A stretch of 32,150 nt of DNA from Cohaesibacter sp. (GTDB lineage: Bacteria > Pseudomonadota > Alphaproteobacteria > Rhizobiales > Cohaesibacteraceae). The notes below the pieces were generated by a model. The model saw only the letters and a list, made by a program, of their open reading frames with translations. It did not search any database and was not told the origin of the DNA. Position numbers and translations under genes: made by a program. The DNA lies in contig JAOXSH010000128.1 in assembly GCA_025800145.1 (NCBI GenBank), forward strand, positions 1 through 32,150, in the 5' to 3' direction. Positions 21,893 through 29,550 of this stretch are shown piece by piece. Every line of letters begins with the position of its first letter. The first letter of the stretch is position 1.

Positions 21893-24565
21893 ATGGCTCA
21901 GTGGATCTATGGATTTGGTGACGGATCTGCCAAGGGGGATGCAACCATGCGCAGCCTGCTTGGAGGAAAAGGGGCCAATCTGGCAGAAATGAGCAATCTG
22001 GGTCTGCCTGTCCCTCCCGGATTTACCCTCACGACCGAGCTTTGCCGCTATTATTATGATCATGGCCACAGCTATCCGCAGGATCTGAAAGAGCAAGTCA
22101 AAGCCGCTCTTGCGACCATTGGGGCGCAGACGGGACGTATTTTTGGCAGTGCGCATAATCCCTTGCTTTTGTCGGTGCGTTCTGGCGCGCGGGTTTCCAT
22201 GCCCGGCATGATGGATACTGTACTGAATCTGGGCTTGAATGATGTCACGGTTGAAGCTCTGGCCCAAGATTCAGGCGACGCCCGTTTCGCCTATGACAGT
22301 TATCGTCGCTTCATCCAGATGTATGGCGATGTTGTGATGGGCATGGATCATCATGATTTTGAAGATATTATCGAGCAAGTCAAAGATGAATGCGGTTATG
22401 TGCTTGATACCGATCTCTCTGCCGATGACTGGAAAAGCGTTGTTGCCCGCTATAAATTGCTGATTGAGGATGAATTGGGCGAGGCATTCCCCCAAGATGG
22501 GGAGCAACAGCTTTGGGGGGCGATTGGGGCCGTGTTTTCCAGCTGGATGAATGCTCGCGCCATCACCTATCGACGTCTTCATGATATTCCTGAAAATTGG
22601 GGCACAGCGGTCAATATTCAGGCTATGGTTTTTGGCAATATGGGCCATGAGTCTGCTACGGGTGTTGCCTTCACCCGCAATCCCTCAACCGGTGAGAAAG
22701 CTCTTTATGGCGAATTTCTAATCAATGCGCAGGGCGAGGATGTGGTGGCAGGCATTCGCACACCGCAAGACCTGACCATCAAGGCACGTCTGGGCAATCA
22801 CAATCAGGCGCCTTCCATGGAAGAAGCCATGCCTGAGGCTTTTAAGCAATTTTGCGATATTTGCCGCATTCTGGAACACCATTACAAGGATATGCAGGAT
22901 CTGGAATTTACCATTGAGCGCGGTAAATTATGGATGTTGCAAACCCGCATTGGCAAACGCACTGGCAAGGCGGCCTTGCGCATTGCCGTGGAAATGGCCA
23001 ATGAAGGGGTAATCAGCCGTGATGACGCCATTTTGCGCATTGATCCGCGCTCGCTGGATCAATTGCTGCATCCAACCATTGCCGAAGATGCAGAACGCAA
23101 TCTGATCGCCAAGGGGTTGCCCGCATCACCCGGTGCGGCCTCTGGGCAATTGGTGTTTCATCCCGATGAGGCAGAAAGTCTTGCCGCTCAAGGCCGGGAC
23201 ATTATTCTGGCGCGCATTGAGACCAGCCCGGAAGATATCCATGGTATGCATGCCGCCCAAGGCATTCTCACCGCCCGCGGTGGTATGACCTCCCATGCCG
23301 CAGTGGTGGCGCGGGGCATGGGCACGCCTTGCGTTTCCGGTGCCGGATCCTTGCGCATTGATTATGAGAAAGAAAGCCTGCGCGTTGGGCATATCCATTT
23401 GTCAAAAGGGGATGTGGTGACCATTTGCGGCAGCTCTGGCGAGATTTTGCTGGGGGATGTGCCGATGCAGAAGCCGGAATTGACCGGGGAATTTTCCACG
23501 CTGATGGAATGGGTTGATCAGGCGCGTCGCATGAGAGTGCGCTGCAATGCCGAAACCCCGCAAGATGCCAAATCCGCACGGGACTTTGGGGCTGAGGGCA
23601 TTGGGCTTTGCCGAACCGAGCATATGTTCTTTGATGAAGATCGTATTGCCGCCATGCGCGAGATGATTTTTGCCGAAGAGGTGGAAGCCCGACGCGATGC
23701 ATTGGCGACGCTTTTGCCCATGCAGCGCAAGGATTTTACCGAATTGTTCGAAATTATGGCGGGCCTACCGGTCACCATTCGCCTGCTGGACCCACCCTTG
23801 CATGAATTTGTCCCCCATGAGGCAGAGGATATTGCCCATGTGGCCCCGTCTTTGCGTCTGTCGCCGGAGGCCTTGCAGGCGAAAATCACCCGATTGCACG
23901 AATTTAACCCGATGCTGGGCCATCGTGGCTGCCGGTTGGCGATCACCTATCCTGAAATTGCGGAAATGCAGGTGCGCGCTATTTTTGAAGCAGCCATTGC
24001 GGCGGCCATCAAAACCGGTCGCGCCGTGCAACCGGAAATCATGGTGCCTTTGGTTGGCCTGCGCGAAGAGCTGGATTATGTCAAGGCACGCATTGATGCG
24101 GTTGGGGCCGATGTCATGTCAGAAGCCGGACGCAATGTCTCTTACAGCATCGGGACGATGATCGAACTGCCCCGAGCCTGTTTACAAGCCCGCACCATTG
24201 CGGAAAGTGCGGAATTTTTCTCCTTTGGAACAAACGATCTGACCCAGACAACTTATGGTATCAGCCGTGATGATGCTTCTCGTTTTCTGGCCGATTACCA
24301 GCGCCTTGGCATCATTGATCAGGATCCTTTTATCAGTCTTGACACCAATGGCGTGGGGGAGTTGATCGAAATTGCTGCCGAGCGTGGCCGCTTTGCCCGC
24401 GAAGATATCAAGATGGGTATTTGTGGCGAACATGGTGGCGATCCGGCCTCTATCGAATTTTGTGAAAAAATCGAACTGGATTATGTGTCATGTTCGCCGT
24501 TCCGGGTGCCTATTGCGCGCCTGGCGGCAGCACAAGCCTATTTGCGGTCTGCCGAGCATCGCTAG
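21893..24565 (+). CDS. ppdK: Pyruvate, phosphate dikinase
   Basis: PPDK interconverts pyruvate + ATP + Pi and phosphoenolpyruvate + AMP + PPi in the cytoplasm, a key link between C3 metabolism and gluconeogenesis in many alphaproteobacteria. The N-terminal ATP-grasp part (about 1-340) includes GGKGANLAEM and SVRSGARVSMPGMMDTVLNLG. The swivelling phosphohistidine domain carries His468 in GGMTSHAAVVARGMG. The C-terminal PEP-binding barrel ends with the catalytic Cys844 of GICGEHGGDP. The length of 890 aa is normal. The ATG at 21893 has AGGGA about 10 bases upstream. The TAG stop at 24563-24565 lies within the first bases of a dispersed repeat, so the last codon context was set by that element. 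Confidence 0.95.
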   Translation: MAQWIYGFGDGSAKGDATMRSLLGGKGANLAEMSNLGLPVPPGFTLTTELCRYYYDHGHSYPQDLKEQVKAALATIGAQTGRIFGSAHNPLLLSVRSGARVSMPGMMDTVLNLGLNDVTVEALAQDSGDARFAYDSYRRFIQMYGDVVMGMDHHDFEDIIEQVKDECGYVLDTDLSADDWKSVVARYKLLIEDELGEAFPQDGEQQLWGAIGAVFSSWMNARAITYRRLHDIPENWGTAVNIQAMVFGNMGHESATGVAFTRNPSTGEKALYGEFLINAQGEDVVAGIRTPQDLTIKARLGNHNQAPSMEEAMPEAFKQFCDICRILEHHYKDMQDLEFTIERGKLWMLQTRIGKRTGKAALRIAVEMANEGVISRDDAILRIDPRSLDQLLHPTIAEDAERNLIAKGLPASPGAASGQLVFHPDEAESLAAQGRDIILARIETSPEDIHGMHAAQGILTARGGMTSHAAVVARGMGTPCVSGAGSLRIDYEKESLRVGHIHLSKGDVVTICGSSGEILLGDVPMQKPELTGEFSTLMEWVDQARRMRVRCNAETPQDAKSARDFGAEGIGLCRTEHMFFDEDRIAAMREMIFAEEVEARRDALATLLPMQRKDFTELFEIMAGLPVTIRLLDPPLHEFVPHEAEDIAHVAPSLRLSPEALQAKITRLHEFNPMLGHRGCRLAITYPEIAEMQVRAIFEAAIAAAIKTGRAVQPEIMVPLVGLREELDYVKARIDAVGADVMSEAGRNVSYSIGTMIELPRACLQARTIAESAEFFSFGTNDLTQTTYGISRDDASRFLADYQRLGIIDQDPFISLDTNGVGELIEIAAERGRFAREDIKMGICGEHGGDPASIEFCEKIELDYVSCSPFRVPIARLAAAQAYLRSAEHR

Positions 24566-24605
24566 AGCATTTTGAATAAACACGTCGTTATTCAAAATGC
24601 TCTAG
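24562..24605. repeat. Dispersed palindromic repeat, module A (perfect copy)
   Basis: CTAGAGCATTTTGAATAA (24562-24579) faces its exact reverse complement (24588-24605) across an 8-base loop. It overlaps the ppdK stop codon. A second, imperfect copy is at 5009-5048 and a degenerate right half may be present at about 28908-28930. Its place behind ppdK may let it end or protect the transcript. Confidence 0.85.
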
Positions 24606-24606
24606 C

Positions 24607-24667
24607 CTTTGTTTCTAAGCATATTTTTGTCCGAAAACCGCACACACTTTTCGAAAAATATGCTCTA
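24607..24667 (+). repeat. 61-bp dispersed repeat, module B, copy 1
   Basis: The unit runs from CTTTGTTTCTAAGCATA to AAATATGCTCTA and is identical at 60 of 61 positions to 28930-28990 in the same orientation. Internally AGCATATTTTT pairs with AAAAATATGCT and CGAAAA with TTTTCG, giving a long hairpin around a CCGCACACAC loop. It directly follows module A. From memory, similar hairpins (GCAT...CGAAAA...TTTTCG...ATGCTCTA) are abundant in Rhizobiales intergenic DNA. Confidence 0.9.
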
Positions 24668-24702
24668 ATTTGACAACAGCTTATCCCTTTTCTCTGGTTC
24701 AA

Positions 24703-24731
24703 TTGATTGCAGCAGTTGTGCTAGACTATGC
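24703..24731 (+). promoter_or_regulatory. Candidate promoter of meaB
   Basis: TTGATT (24703-24708), 17 bases and CTATGC (24726-24731) fit the alphaproteobacterial housekeeping pattern, 30 bp before the meaB start. The assignment is by eye. It lies after the repeats, which suggests that meaB is transcribed separately from ppdK. Confidence 0.35.
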
Positions 24732-24760
24732 CTTGAGGCAGAGAAAAGCAGGAGAGAAGC

Positions 24761-25702
24761 GTGTCGCAAGATTTATGGTCTTTGGAGGATATCCGGGCTG
24801 GTGGCAAACGGGCTCTTGCAAGAGCTCTTAGCAATATTGAAGCCAATGATGGCCAGCTTCGTACCGCGCAATTGCTGGATGAAGCAGCCCGCAATGCCAA
24901 AGCCCATGTTCTGGGGTTGACCGGTCCACCTGGTGTTGGCAAATCGACCCTGACCAATGCCTTGATCAAGGAATGGCGGGCGCGTGGCGAGACAGTCGGT
25001 GTTGTGGCGGTTGATCCTTCTTCGCGCTTTTCGCTTGGGGCTTTGTTGGGAGATCGCACACGCCTTGATACCGATCCCTGCGATATGGGGGTTTTTGTGC
25101 GCTCTATGGCAGCACGGGATCGCCTTGGCGGCTTATCCCATGAAAGCCTTGCTGCGATTATTCTGATGCGTGCTGTCTTTGATCATGTTTTGGTTGAAAG
25201 TGTTGGCATTGGCCAGTCAGAAGCTGATATCGCCTTTGCTGCGGACAGCATTATTTTATGCATTCAACCCGGCTCTGGTGACAGTTTGCAATTCATGAAA
25301 GCCGGGATCATGGAATTGCCGGATATTGTTGTTGTGACCAAGGCCGATATGGGTGCACCTGCCCGGCGGGCCAAAGCCGATGTTCAAGGGGCCTTGTCTC
25401 TTGCCTTGCGCACGAAAGACGACTGGTCAGTGCCTGTACTGATGGTCTGCGCCCCCACTGGTGACGGACTAGAGAGCCTGAGTGCAGCGGTGGATCATCA
25501 TCGCCGGCATTTATTGGAGCATAATGATTTCTCTACCCAACGATCGGATCAAATGCGCCTTTGGCTTACTGATCGGATTGGTCTGAAATTTGGCAAAATT
25601 GGTTTGTCTCATGCCAATCTCGATCAGGCATTGAGCAAAACCGGCCCATTTGAAGCGGATTATCGCATCACACAAGAGTTGACCCAGCGTCTGCAAAGTT
25701 AG
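24761..25702 (+). CDS. meaB: MeaB/ArgK-type G3E GTPase (methylmalonyl-CoA mutase chaperone)
   Basis: A P-loop GTPase that protects and reloads B12-dependent methylmalonyl-CoA mutase. The Walker A motif is GPPGVGKST (about 55-63). Switch regions include VAVDPSSRFSLGALLGDRTR and the VLVESVGIGQSE segment. The guanine-specificity motif is TKAD (about 197-200). The C-terminal dimerisation arm is present; at 313 aa the length is normal. The GTG start at 24761 has GGAG 6-9 bases upstream. Unlike in many genomes, no mutase subunit gene is adjacent; the partner enzyme must lie elsewhere. It is convergent with the next small gene. Confidence 0.9.
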   Translation: MSQDLWSLEDIRAGGKRALARALSNIEANDGQLRTAQLLDEAARNAKAHVLGLTGPPGVGKSTLTNALIKEWRARGETVGVVAVDPSSRFSLGALLGDRTRLDTDPCDMGVFVRSMAARDRLGGLSHESLAAIILMRAVFDHVLVESVGIGQSEADIAFAADSIILCIQPGSGDSLQFMKAGIMELPDIVVVTKADMGAPARRAKADVQGALSLALRTKDDWSVPVLMVCAPTGDGLESLSAAVDHHRRHLLEHNDFSTQRSDQMRLWLTDRIGLKFGKIGLSHANLDQALSKTGPFEADYRITQELTQRLQS

Positions 25703-25736
25703 GATTAGCAGAGAGGCGATTCTTCTCAATGCAGGG

Positions 25737-25997
25737 TCAGTCTTTGCTGTGGCTCTCGTCTTTGTTTGACACATTAGGGTCCGCTTGCGCCTTTTTGGCT
25801 GCTTGAGCGTGGCTTGCAATGGCATCGCGCAGATGGATGACAAAATTGACCCCGGCTCCGATACAGATGATAAGCACCAGCAAAAAAGCCGGCCATTCGC
25901 CAAGCTGGATTTGATAAACAAAAACGAACAGAAACAAAGCCAACAGAGTTAGGGCATTGAGCAAACGCAGCCATAGTGGTTGATTGGTGCGGTCCAT
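25737..25997 (-). CDS. Small membrane protein with two helices, 86 aa
   Basis: Two hydrophobic helices (about 9-28 and 35-54) are followed by a polar, Ala/Lys/Asp-rich tail (about 60-86) that is probably cytoplasmic. The family is not recognised. The ATG at 25997 has AGGAAA at good spacing. The gene stands alone, convergent with meaB (34 bp gap). About 50 bp upstream of the start is a small inverted repeat TCATCCA / TGGATGA (26049-26068). No function can be given. Confidence 0.68.
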   Translation of the reverse strand: MDRTNQPLWLRLLNALTLLALFLFVFVYQIQLGEWPAFLLVLIICIGAGVNFVIHLRDAIASHAQAAKKAQADPNVSNKDESHSKD

Positions 25998-26339
25998 CTG
26001 GATTTCCTGTTTTTTGGGCTGTTTATGGCTGGCCTTTTGATGAGGCCTTCATCCAATCGACTGGATGACAAGACTTGCTTTCCTTTACCCAAAGACATGA
26101 AAAAGCGCAATGCTCCATAGGAGTTATTGTCCATGTGAGACCAAAAGAGCATCGCAACCGGTCACAGCTTTAAATACGAATCAAACGCCACTGCAACCCT
26201 ACTCAAGGATGTACACATAAATACCAATATCAGTACAACATTATACACCTTCAGGAGATGAAACCTGCATTTTTGCCTCTCTTCCCCCCAATTTTTGGGG
26301 GAAAATCTTACAATTCATCGAATTTTTAGGGATGATTTA

Positions 26340-26551
26340 GATAGAAAAAAGCGCTAGTCTTGGATTGCTTGACTGATAAGGCTGGACGCTCCACCTTTCT
26401 TGGCTCTAGGTGCGAAACGCGAACATTCTGCGGGGACTGTTCCGATTTTCGTGTCCAACCGAAGACGTTCTTTGCTGGTTTGAACGCGAGTAGGTTAGTC
26501 CTTATTTGTTTGGCATTTACGACTTGCCCGGACTTCGGTCCGGGCATTTTT
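26340..26551 (+). ncRNA. Candidate structured small RNA
   Basis: The stretch before the strong plus-strand terminator at 26525-26551 has no gene that it could serve: the nearest upstream gene runs the other way. Several local stems are visible, for example GCG-AAA-CGC in the TGCGAAACGCGAAC stretch near 26411-26423 and CGTTC / GAACG around 26466-26486. The 5' end is not defined; 26340 is only an approximate limit. I could not match it to SRP RNA, tmRNA, RNase P RNA or a known riboswitch; 6S RNA cannot be ruled out by eye. Confidence 0.4.
26525..26551 (+). terminator. Strong intrinsic terminator with UUCG loop
   Basis: TGCCCGGAC (26525-26533), TTCG, GTCCGGGCA (26538-26546), then TTTTT. This is a 9-bp GC-rich stem with an extra-stable tetraloop and a T-run. 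It has no protein gene upstream on its strand, which points to a non-coding transcript. Confidence 0.88.
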
Positions 26552-27028
26552 CATTTCTGGCTTTTTGCCTCTTCCTTTCTAGATTGTCGGCATCTTTTCC
26601 TGTTATGGCAAACTTACAGAGTGCGTTTTGTTCGCAACCTTATGTTGCATTCTGTTGTCATGATTATGGTTAAAACGGCTTCACTTTTCTTCATTGCAAG
26701 GACTGCAATTTGCGAAAGCTCTCTTCTCTTCCCGCTCCTGTCTGATAGCAGTCTGCCACAGCTCTGCCAAATTTCTATTCCACACAAGCGTAGCGATTGC
26801 CTGACAATCCATGACATTGTTCACGCTGCGCACTCTGATGACGCCCGGGATACAGGCTGGATGACAGGCTGGATTTTCTTGTGTCTGTTAACCGTCTTTC
26901 AAGGTTAATAGCCCATTATCACAGGCAGTCTGGAAGTGCGTTAGCATCATTTCCGGCCTTTGCGTTCGCGGTCCGGTGTTTTGGGATCTGTGATTGTGTG
27001 GATTAGTTGCGTTTGTGTAAGTGGTGAC

Positions 27029-28657
27029 ATGATGTCGAAAACTGCTATGAGCTCTGTCAGCTCACGCCTGATGCCGGGCTTGTTTGTCAGCACCGGTCTT
27101 TTTTTGTCTTTCACCCAACCAATTCAGGAAGAAAGCCGTTCTGGTCTTTCCCTTGCACAGCTTCGCCAACAGGCCTGGACCCATCGTGTGTTTTCCGGTC
27201 AGGATTTGGGCATGAGAGGTACTCAGCTCGATTTTTCCATCAAAGCTAATGGCGACCTTGGCTATGGCTCACAGCGTGCCCTGATTCAAATTGCTGAAAT
27301 TATCAAGGATGATCCGCAAGCGGCCCGCCATGCACCTGATGCAGATCAGCCTCTGCTTTTTGTTGATCGCAAACAGAGTATCCATGTCAAACGCTCGGGC
27401 AAAGGCGACCGGCGCAAAGCTTGGAGGTGGGAGCCCTATCGGGTCGCCAGTGGGCGCAAAGCCATTGGTTTGAACTGGTCTGGTGCTGTGTGGACCATGC
27501 ATAGCCTTTTTGATCAGACCGAACAAGATGCCCTACCCAAACAAGCCTTTACCCGGAAAAAAGATCGCCGGATGATGATGGCAGATGCCAAAGCCTTTCT
27601 TCTGCCCGATCCTGTACAACAGCCGATCACCGGGATGATGGTGGCGCAGGCTGACACAGGCAGCGCCCCTCAGACGCGTGATCTTATCGCAAAAAATCTT
27701 GCCAATGGCTCCACATCGCTGGCCTATGCGCCGACATCCTTACAGCAATTGGAAGAGCCGTTTCGCGCAATCTTGACGGAGCAAAAAACCGGGCAGGTTT
27801 TTGAAGACAATCCCTATTTAAACCCTGACAAGAGTAAAACTACGTCTATTCAAGAGACTGGCGATGCAAAAGAAAACGTTGAAGAGCGCAAGGGTCCGCT
27901 TAATTTAATCGCCGCCTTGCCGCGCACCAAACCAAATCTTTCACGCCTTGCAGCATCCTCCAAGCTTGAACAGCGCCAAATAGCCAAGCCGCTGGATACC
28001 AGTTCCGTTCTGGCCAAAGCTGCGAAAAAGCAGCCTAAAAGCTCTGAGACTAGATCTGTGACGGCACAAAAGCCACGCATTAAAATGGCGTCTCTGGCTC
28101 CTGCCACGGTCAAGGCTGAAAAGCCAAAGAAAAAATCCCGTTGGGCGAGCTGGTTTAATTTTGGCAGTTCCAAGAAAAAGAAAGTCAAAATTCCGACCAA
28201 GGGCGAACATGCTTGGGTAAGCAATACATTGCCCAAATCCAGCTATAGCAAACAGCAAAAGACCTGTCTGGCCAATGCGATCTATTTTGAAAGCCGTTCA
28301 GAGCCGGTTAAAGGGCAGATTGCAGTTGCACAAGTGGTCATGAACCGGGTGAAGAATCCAACCTATCCCAACAGCATTTGCGGGGTTGTGTATCAGAACA
28401 AGCATAAGCGCAATGCTTGCCAATTCTCTTTTGCCTGTGATGGCATCCGCGACCGGATCTTGTCGAAAAAGGCATGGGATCTTGCTTGGAAATTGTCCGG
28501 GCAAGTGATCAATGAAGAGGTTTGGCTGAAGAATATTGGCTCTTCCACCCATTATCATGCCACTTATGTGAACCCGAAATGGGCCCGCACCATGAAGCGT
28601 CGCGGCAAGATCGGGTTGCATATTTTCTATAAAACCTATGGCGGTGGCTGGAGTTGA
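27029..28657 (+). CDS. Cell wall hydrolase, SleB family
   Basis: This 542-aa protein (from the ATG at 27029) has an N-terminal hydrophobic segment (about 12-30) that can act as signal or anchor, a long low-complexity middle rich in Lys, Ser and Ala (about 240-400), and a C-terminal SleB/Hydrolase_2 domain (about 410-542). The domain opens with CLANAIYFESRSEP; Glu421 is the expected catalytic acid, and His508 and His510 lie in SSTHYHATYVNPKWA. SleB enzymes cleave the peptidoglycan glycan chain, in spores or, as here, during wall growth or remodelling. The start is not certain: a TTG frame opens at 26960 and a second ATG is at 27032, and none has a good ribosome binding site. Confidence 0.82.
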   Translation: MMSKTAMSSVSSRLMPGLFVSTGLFLSFTQPIQEESRSGLSLAQLRQQAWTHRVFSGQDLGMRGTQLDFSIKANGDLGYGSQRALIQIAEIIKDDPQAARHAPDADQPLLFVDRKQSIHVKRSGKGDRRKAWRWEPYRVASGRKAIGLNWSGAVWTMHSLFDQTEQDALPKQAFTRKKDRRMMMADAKAFLLPDPVQQPITGMMVAQADTGSAPQTRDLIAKNLANGSTSLAYAPTSLQQLEEPFRAILTEQKTGQVFEDNPYLNPDKSKTTSIQETGDAKENVEERKGPLNLIAALPRTKPNLSRLAASSKLEQRQIAKPLDTSSVLAKAAKKQPKSSETRSVTAQKPRIKMASLAPATVKAEKPKKKSRWASWFNFGSSKKKKVKIPTKGEHAWVSNTLPKSSYSKQQKTCLANAIYFESRSEPVKGQIAVAQVVMNRVKNPTYPNSICGVVYQNKHKRNACQFSFACDGIRDRILSKKAWDLAWKLSGQVINEEVWLKNIGSSTHYHATYVNPKWARTMKRRGKIGLHIFYKTYGGGWS

Positions 28658-28929
28658 TGTTCCAGCTTTTCGCAGCTTAGTCCTTTTCACTTGATCATAT
28701 GATCCGCTGAGCGGCTTCTCTTTGCCCAATGCGTATTTTGGGCCGATGATTTTTCTCATTCATAATGCATATCTGGTGTCCAGATAGATATCAGGTTTCT
28801 GTCGTCAGTTCCTGATGGTCGTCTTGCTGCCTTGCCCATTCATTTTATTTAATCTTCGTAATTTCCCCATTCGTCAAATTAGATATTTCAAAATCCTAAA
28901 TTCACGTTCAAAACCCTCCAGGCTCTCGT
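28658..28929 (+). other. Intergenic region after the SleB gene
   Basis: No gene is seen here. There is a 12-bp palindrome GATCATATGATC (28693-28704), then a small hairpin CCGC-TGA-GCGG followed by a CT-rich stretch that might weakly end the SleB transcript. Near 28908-28930 TTCAAAACCCTCCAGG and the next bases resemble a degenerate right half of repeat module A. Confidence 0.4.
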
Positions 28930-28990
28930 CTTTGTTTCTAAGCATATTTTTGTCCGAAAACCGCACACACTTTTCGACAAATATGCTCTA
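28930..28990 (+). repeat. 61-bp dispersed repeat, module B, copy 2
   Basis: Identical at 60 of 61 bases to 24607-24667, same orientation. Its right end (ATATGCTCTA) touches the first readable codon of the nirK remnant, so the repeat marks the 5' breakpoint of that pseudogene. Confidence 0.9.
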
Positions 28991-28992
28991 GC

Positions 28993-29313
28993 AACTCTTA
29001 CGCTGACACGGACGAGTTGATGGGTGGTCTGATCCCATCTCACATCGTCTTTAATGGTGCGGTTGGTGGTCTGACCGATGACAATGCCATGAAGGCCAAG
29101 GTTGGTGATCGCTGCCTGTTTGTTCACAGTCAGGCCAACCGCGATACAAGACCGCATATCATTGGCAGCTATGGGGATTTTGTCTGGTAAGCGGGCAATA
29201 TTCATGATGCCCCGGCCCGTGATCTGGGTGCAACAGGGCACATCCTTGTCGAAGGGGATTGGAATGACGATTTGATGAAACAGGTTTCAGCTCCGGGACC
29301 CATTAAAAGCTAG
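28993..29313 (+). pseudogene. nirK: Decayed 3' fragment of copper nitrite reductase
   Basis: One plus-strand frame reads clear NirK C-terminal sequence: [20 protein letters not shown], then [20 protein letters not shown], then GSYGDFVW and, near the end, GHILVEGDWNDDLMKQV and APGPI. There is no start and the N-terminal two thirds, with the type 1 copper site, is missing. A TAA stands at 29188-29190 where NirK has a Glu codon after the Trp. After ARD the frame jumps directly to LGATGH, so about 40 codons are deleted in frame, including the stretch with the C-terminal type 2 copper ligand His (the YxNHNLIEA region). The natural stop TAG is at 29311-29313. The dispersed repeat abuts its left end. 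This is a clear pseudogene. Confidence 0.87.
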
Positions 29314-29350
29314 CGGTTTGATGGGCCAGGCAAAACCAATCAAACTGACT

Positions 29351-29466
29351 TAGGACATAGACTCGTCAATGTGATGGATTTGGTAGAGATTGTTTTTTCT
29401 CCCACTCTAAGCGAGAGTGCGGCCATTTAAACGCCAAATACATCAGATTTATAGGTTTACGTCCTA
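29351..29466. mobile_element. 116-bp MITE-like or IS-derived remnant
   Basis: The left end TAGGACATAGACTCG (from 29351) and the right end TTTATAGGTTTACGTCCTA (to 29466) are imperfect inverted repeats of each other (about 15 of 20 against the 13.7 kb end, read outward). The right end matches the solo end at 13702-13721 at 18 of 20 positions. The interior is too short for a transposase. It lies between the nirK and nirV remnants. Confidence 0.45.
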
Positions 29467-29482
29467 GGGTTCGTGGTCCCGC

Positions 29483-29521
29483 GTGATGTGCAGGTTTTTG
29501 TCTGCCCATCACACATTTTTT
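29483..29521 (+). terminator. Terminator-like hairpin between the nirK and nirV remnants
   Basis: GTGATGTGCAG (29483-29493) pairs with CTGCCCATCAC (29502-29512) apart from one mismatch, with an 8-base loop, followed by ACATTTTTT. It lies 30 bp before the start of the nirV remnant. Confidence 0.6.
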
Positions 29522-29550
29522 CGGTTGCACCTCTGATAAGGAGAGATGTG

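Larger units (their letters stand above)
25998..27028. other. Gene-poor region with a candidate small RNA
   Basis: About one kilobase has no convincing protein gene. It holds a small inverted repeat (26049-26068), a C-run/G-run hairpin (26282-26303), a candidate non-coding transcript ending in a strong terminator (26340-26551), a 12-bp tandem repeat (26852-26875) and TTAACC motifs ahead of the SleB gene. An open frame at 26360-26908 crosses the terminator and is not credible. Confidence 0.55.

Noticed and set aside
26258..26329. 23-codon frame starting MKPAFLPLFPP next to AGGAG
   Set aside because: The AGGAG touches the ATG directly, leaving no spacing for translation initiation, and the product has no recognisable character.
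26360..26908. Plus-strand open frame of 182 codons in the gene-poor region
   Set aside because: It runs straight through the strong terminator at 26525-26551, has no ribosome binding site and a composition unlike the neighbours. The terminator implies a non-coding transcript.
28685..28706. FNR-like site (TTGAT...ATC) ahead of the nirK remnant
   Set aside because: The spacing and the second half-site do not fit TTGAT-N4-ATCAA; it is only a 12-bp GATC palindrome.
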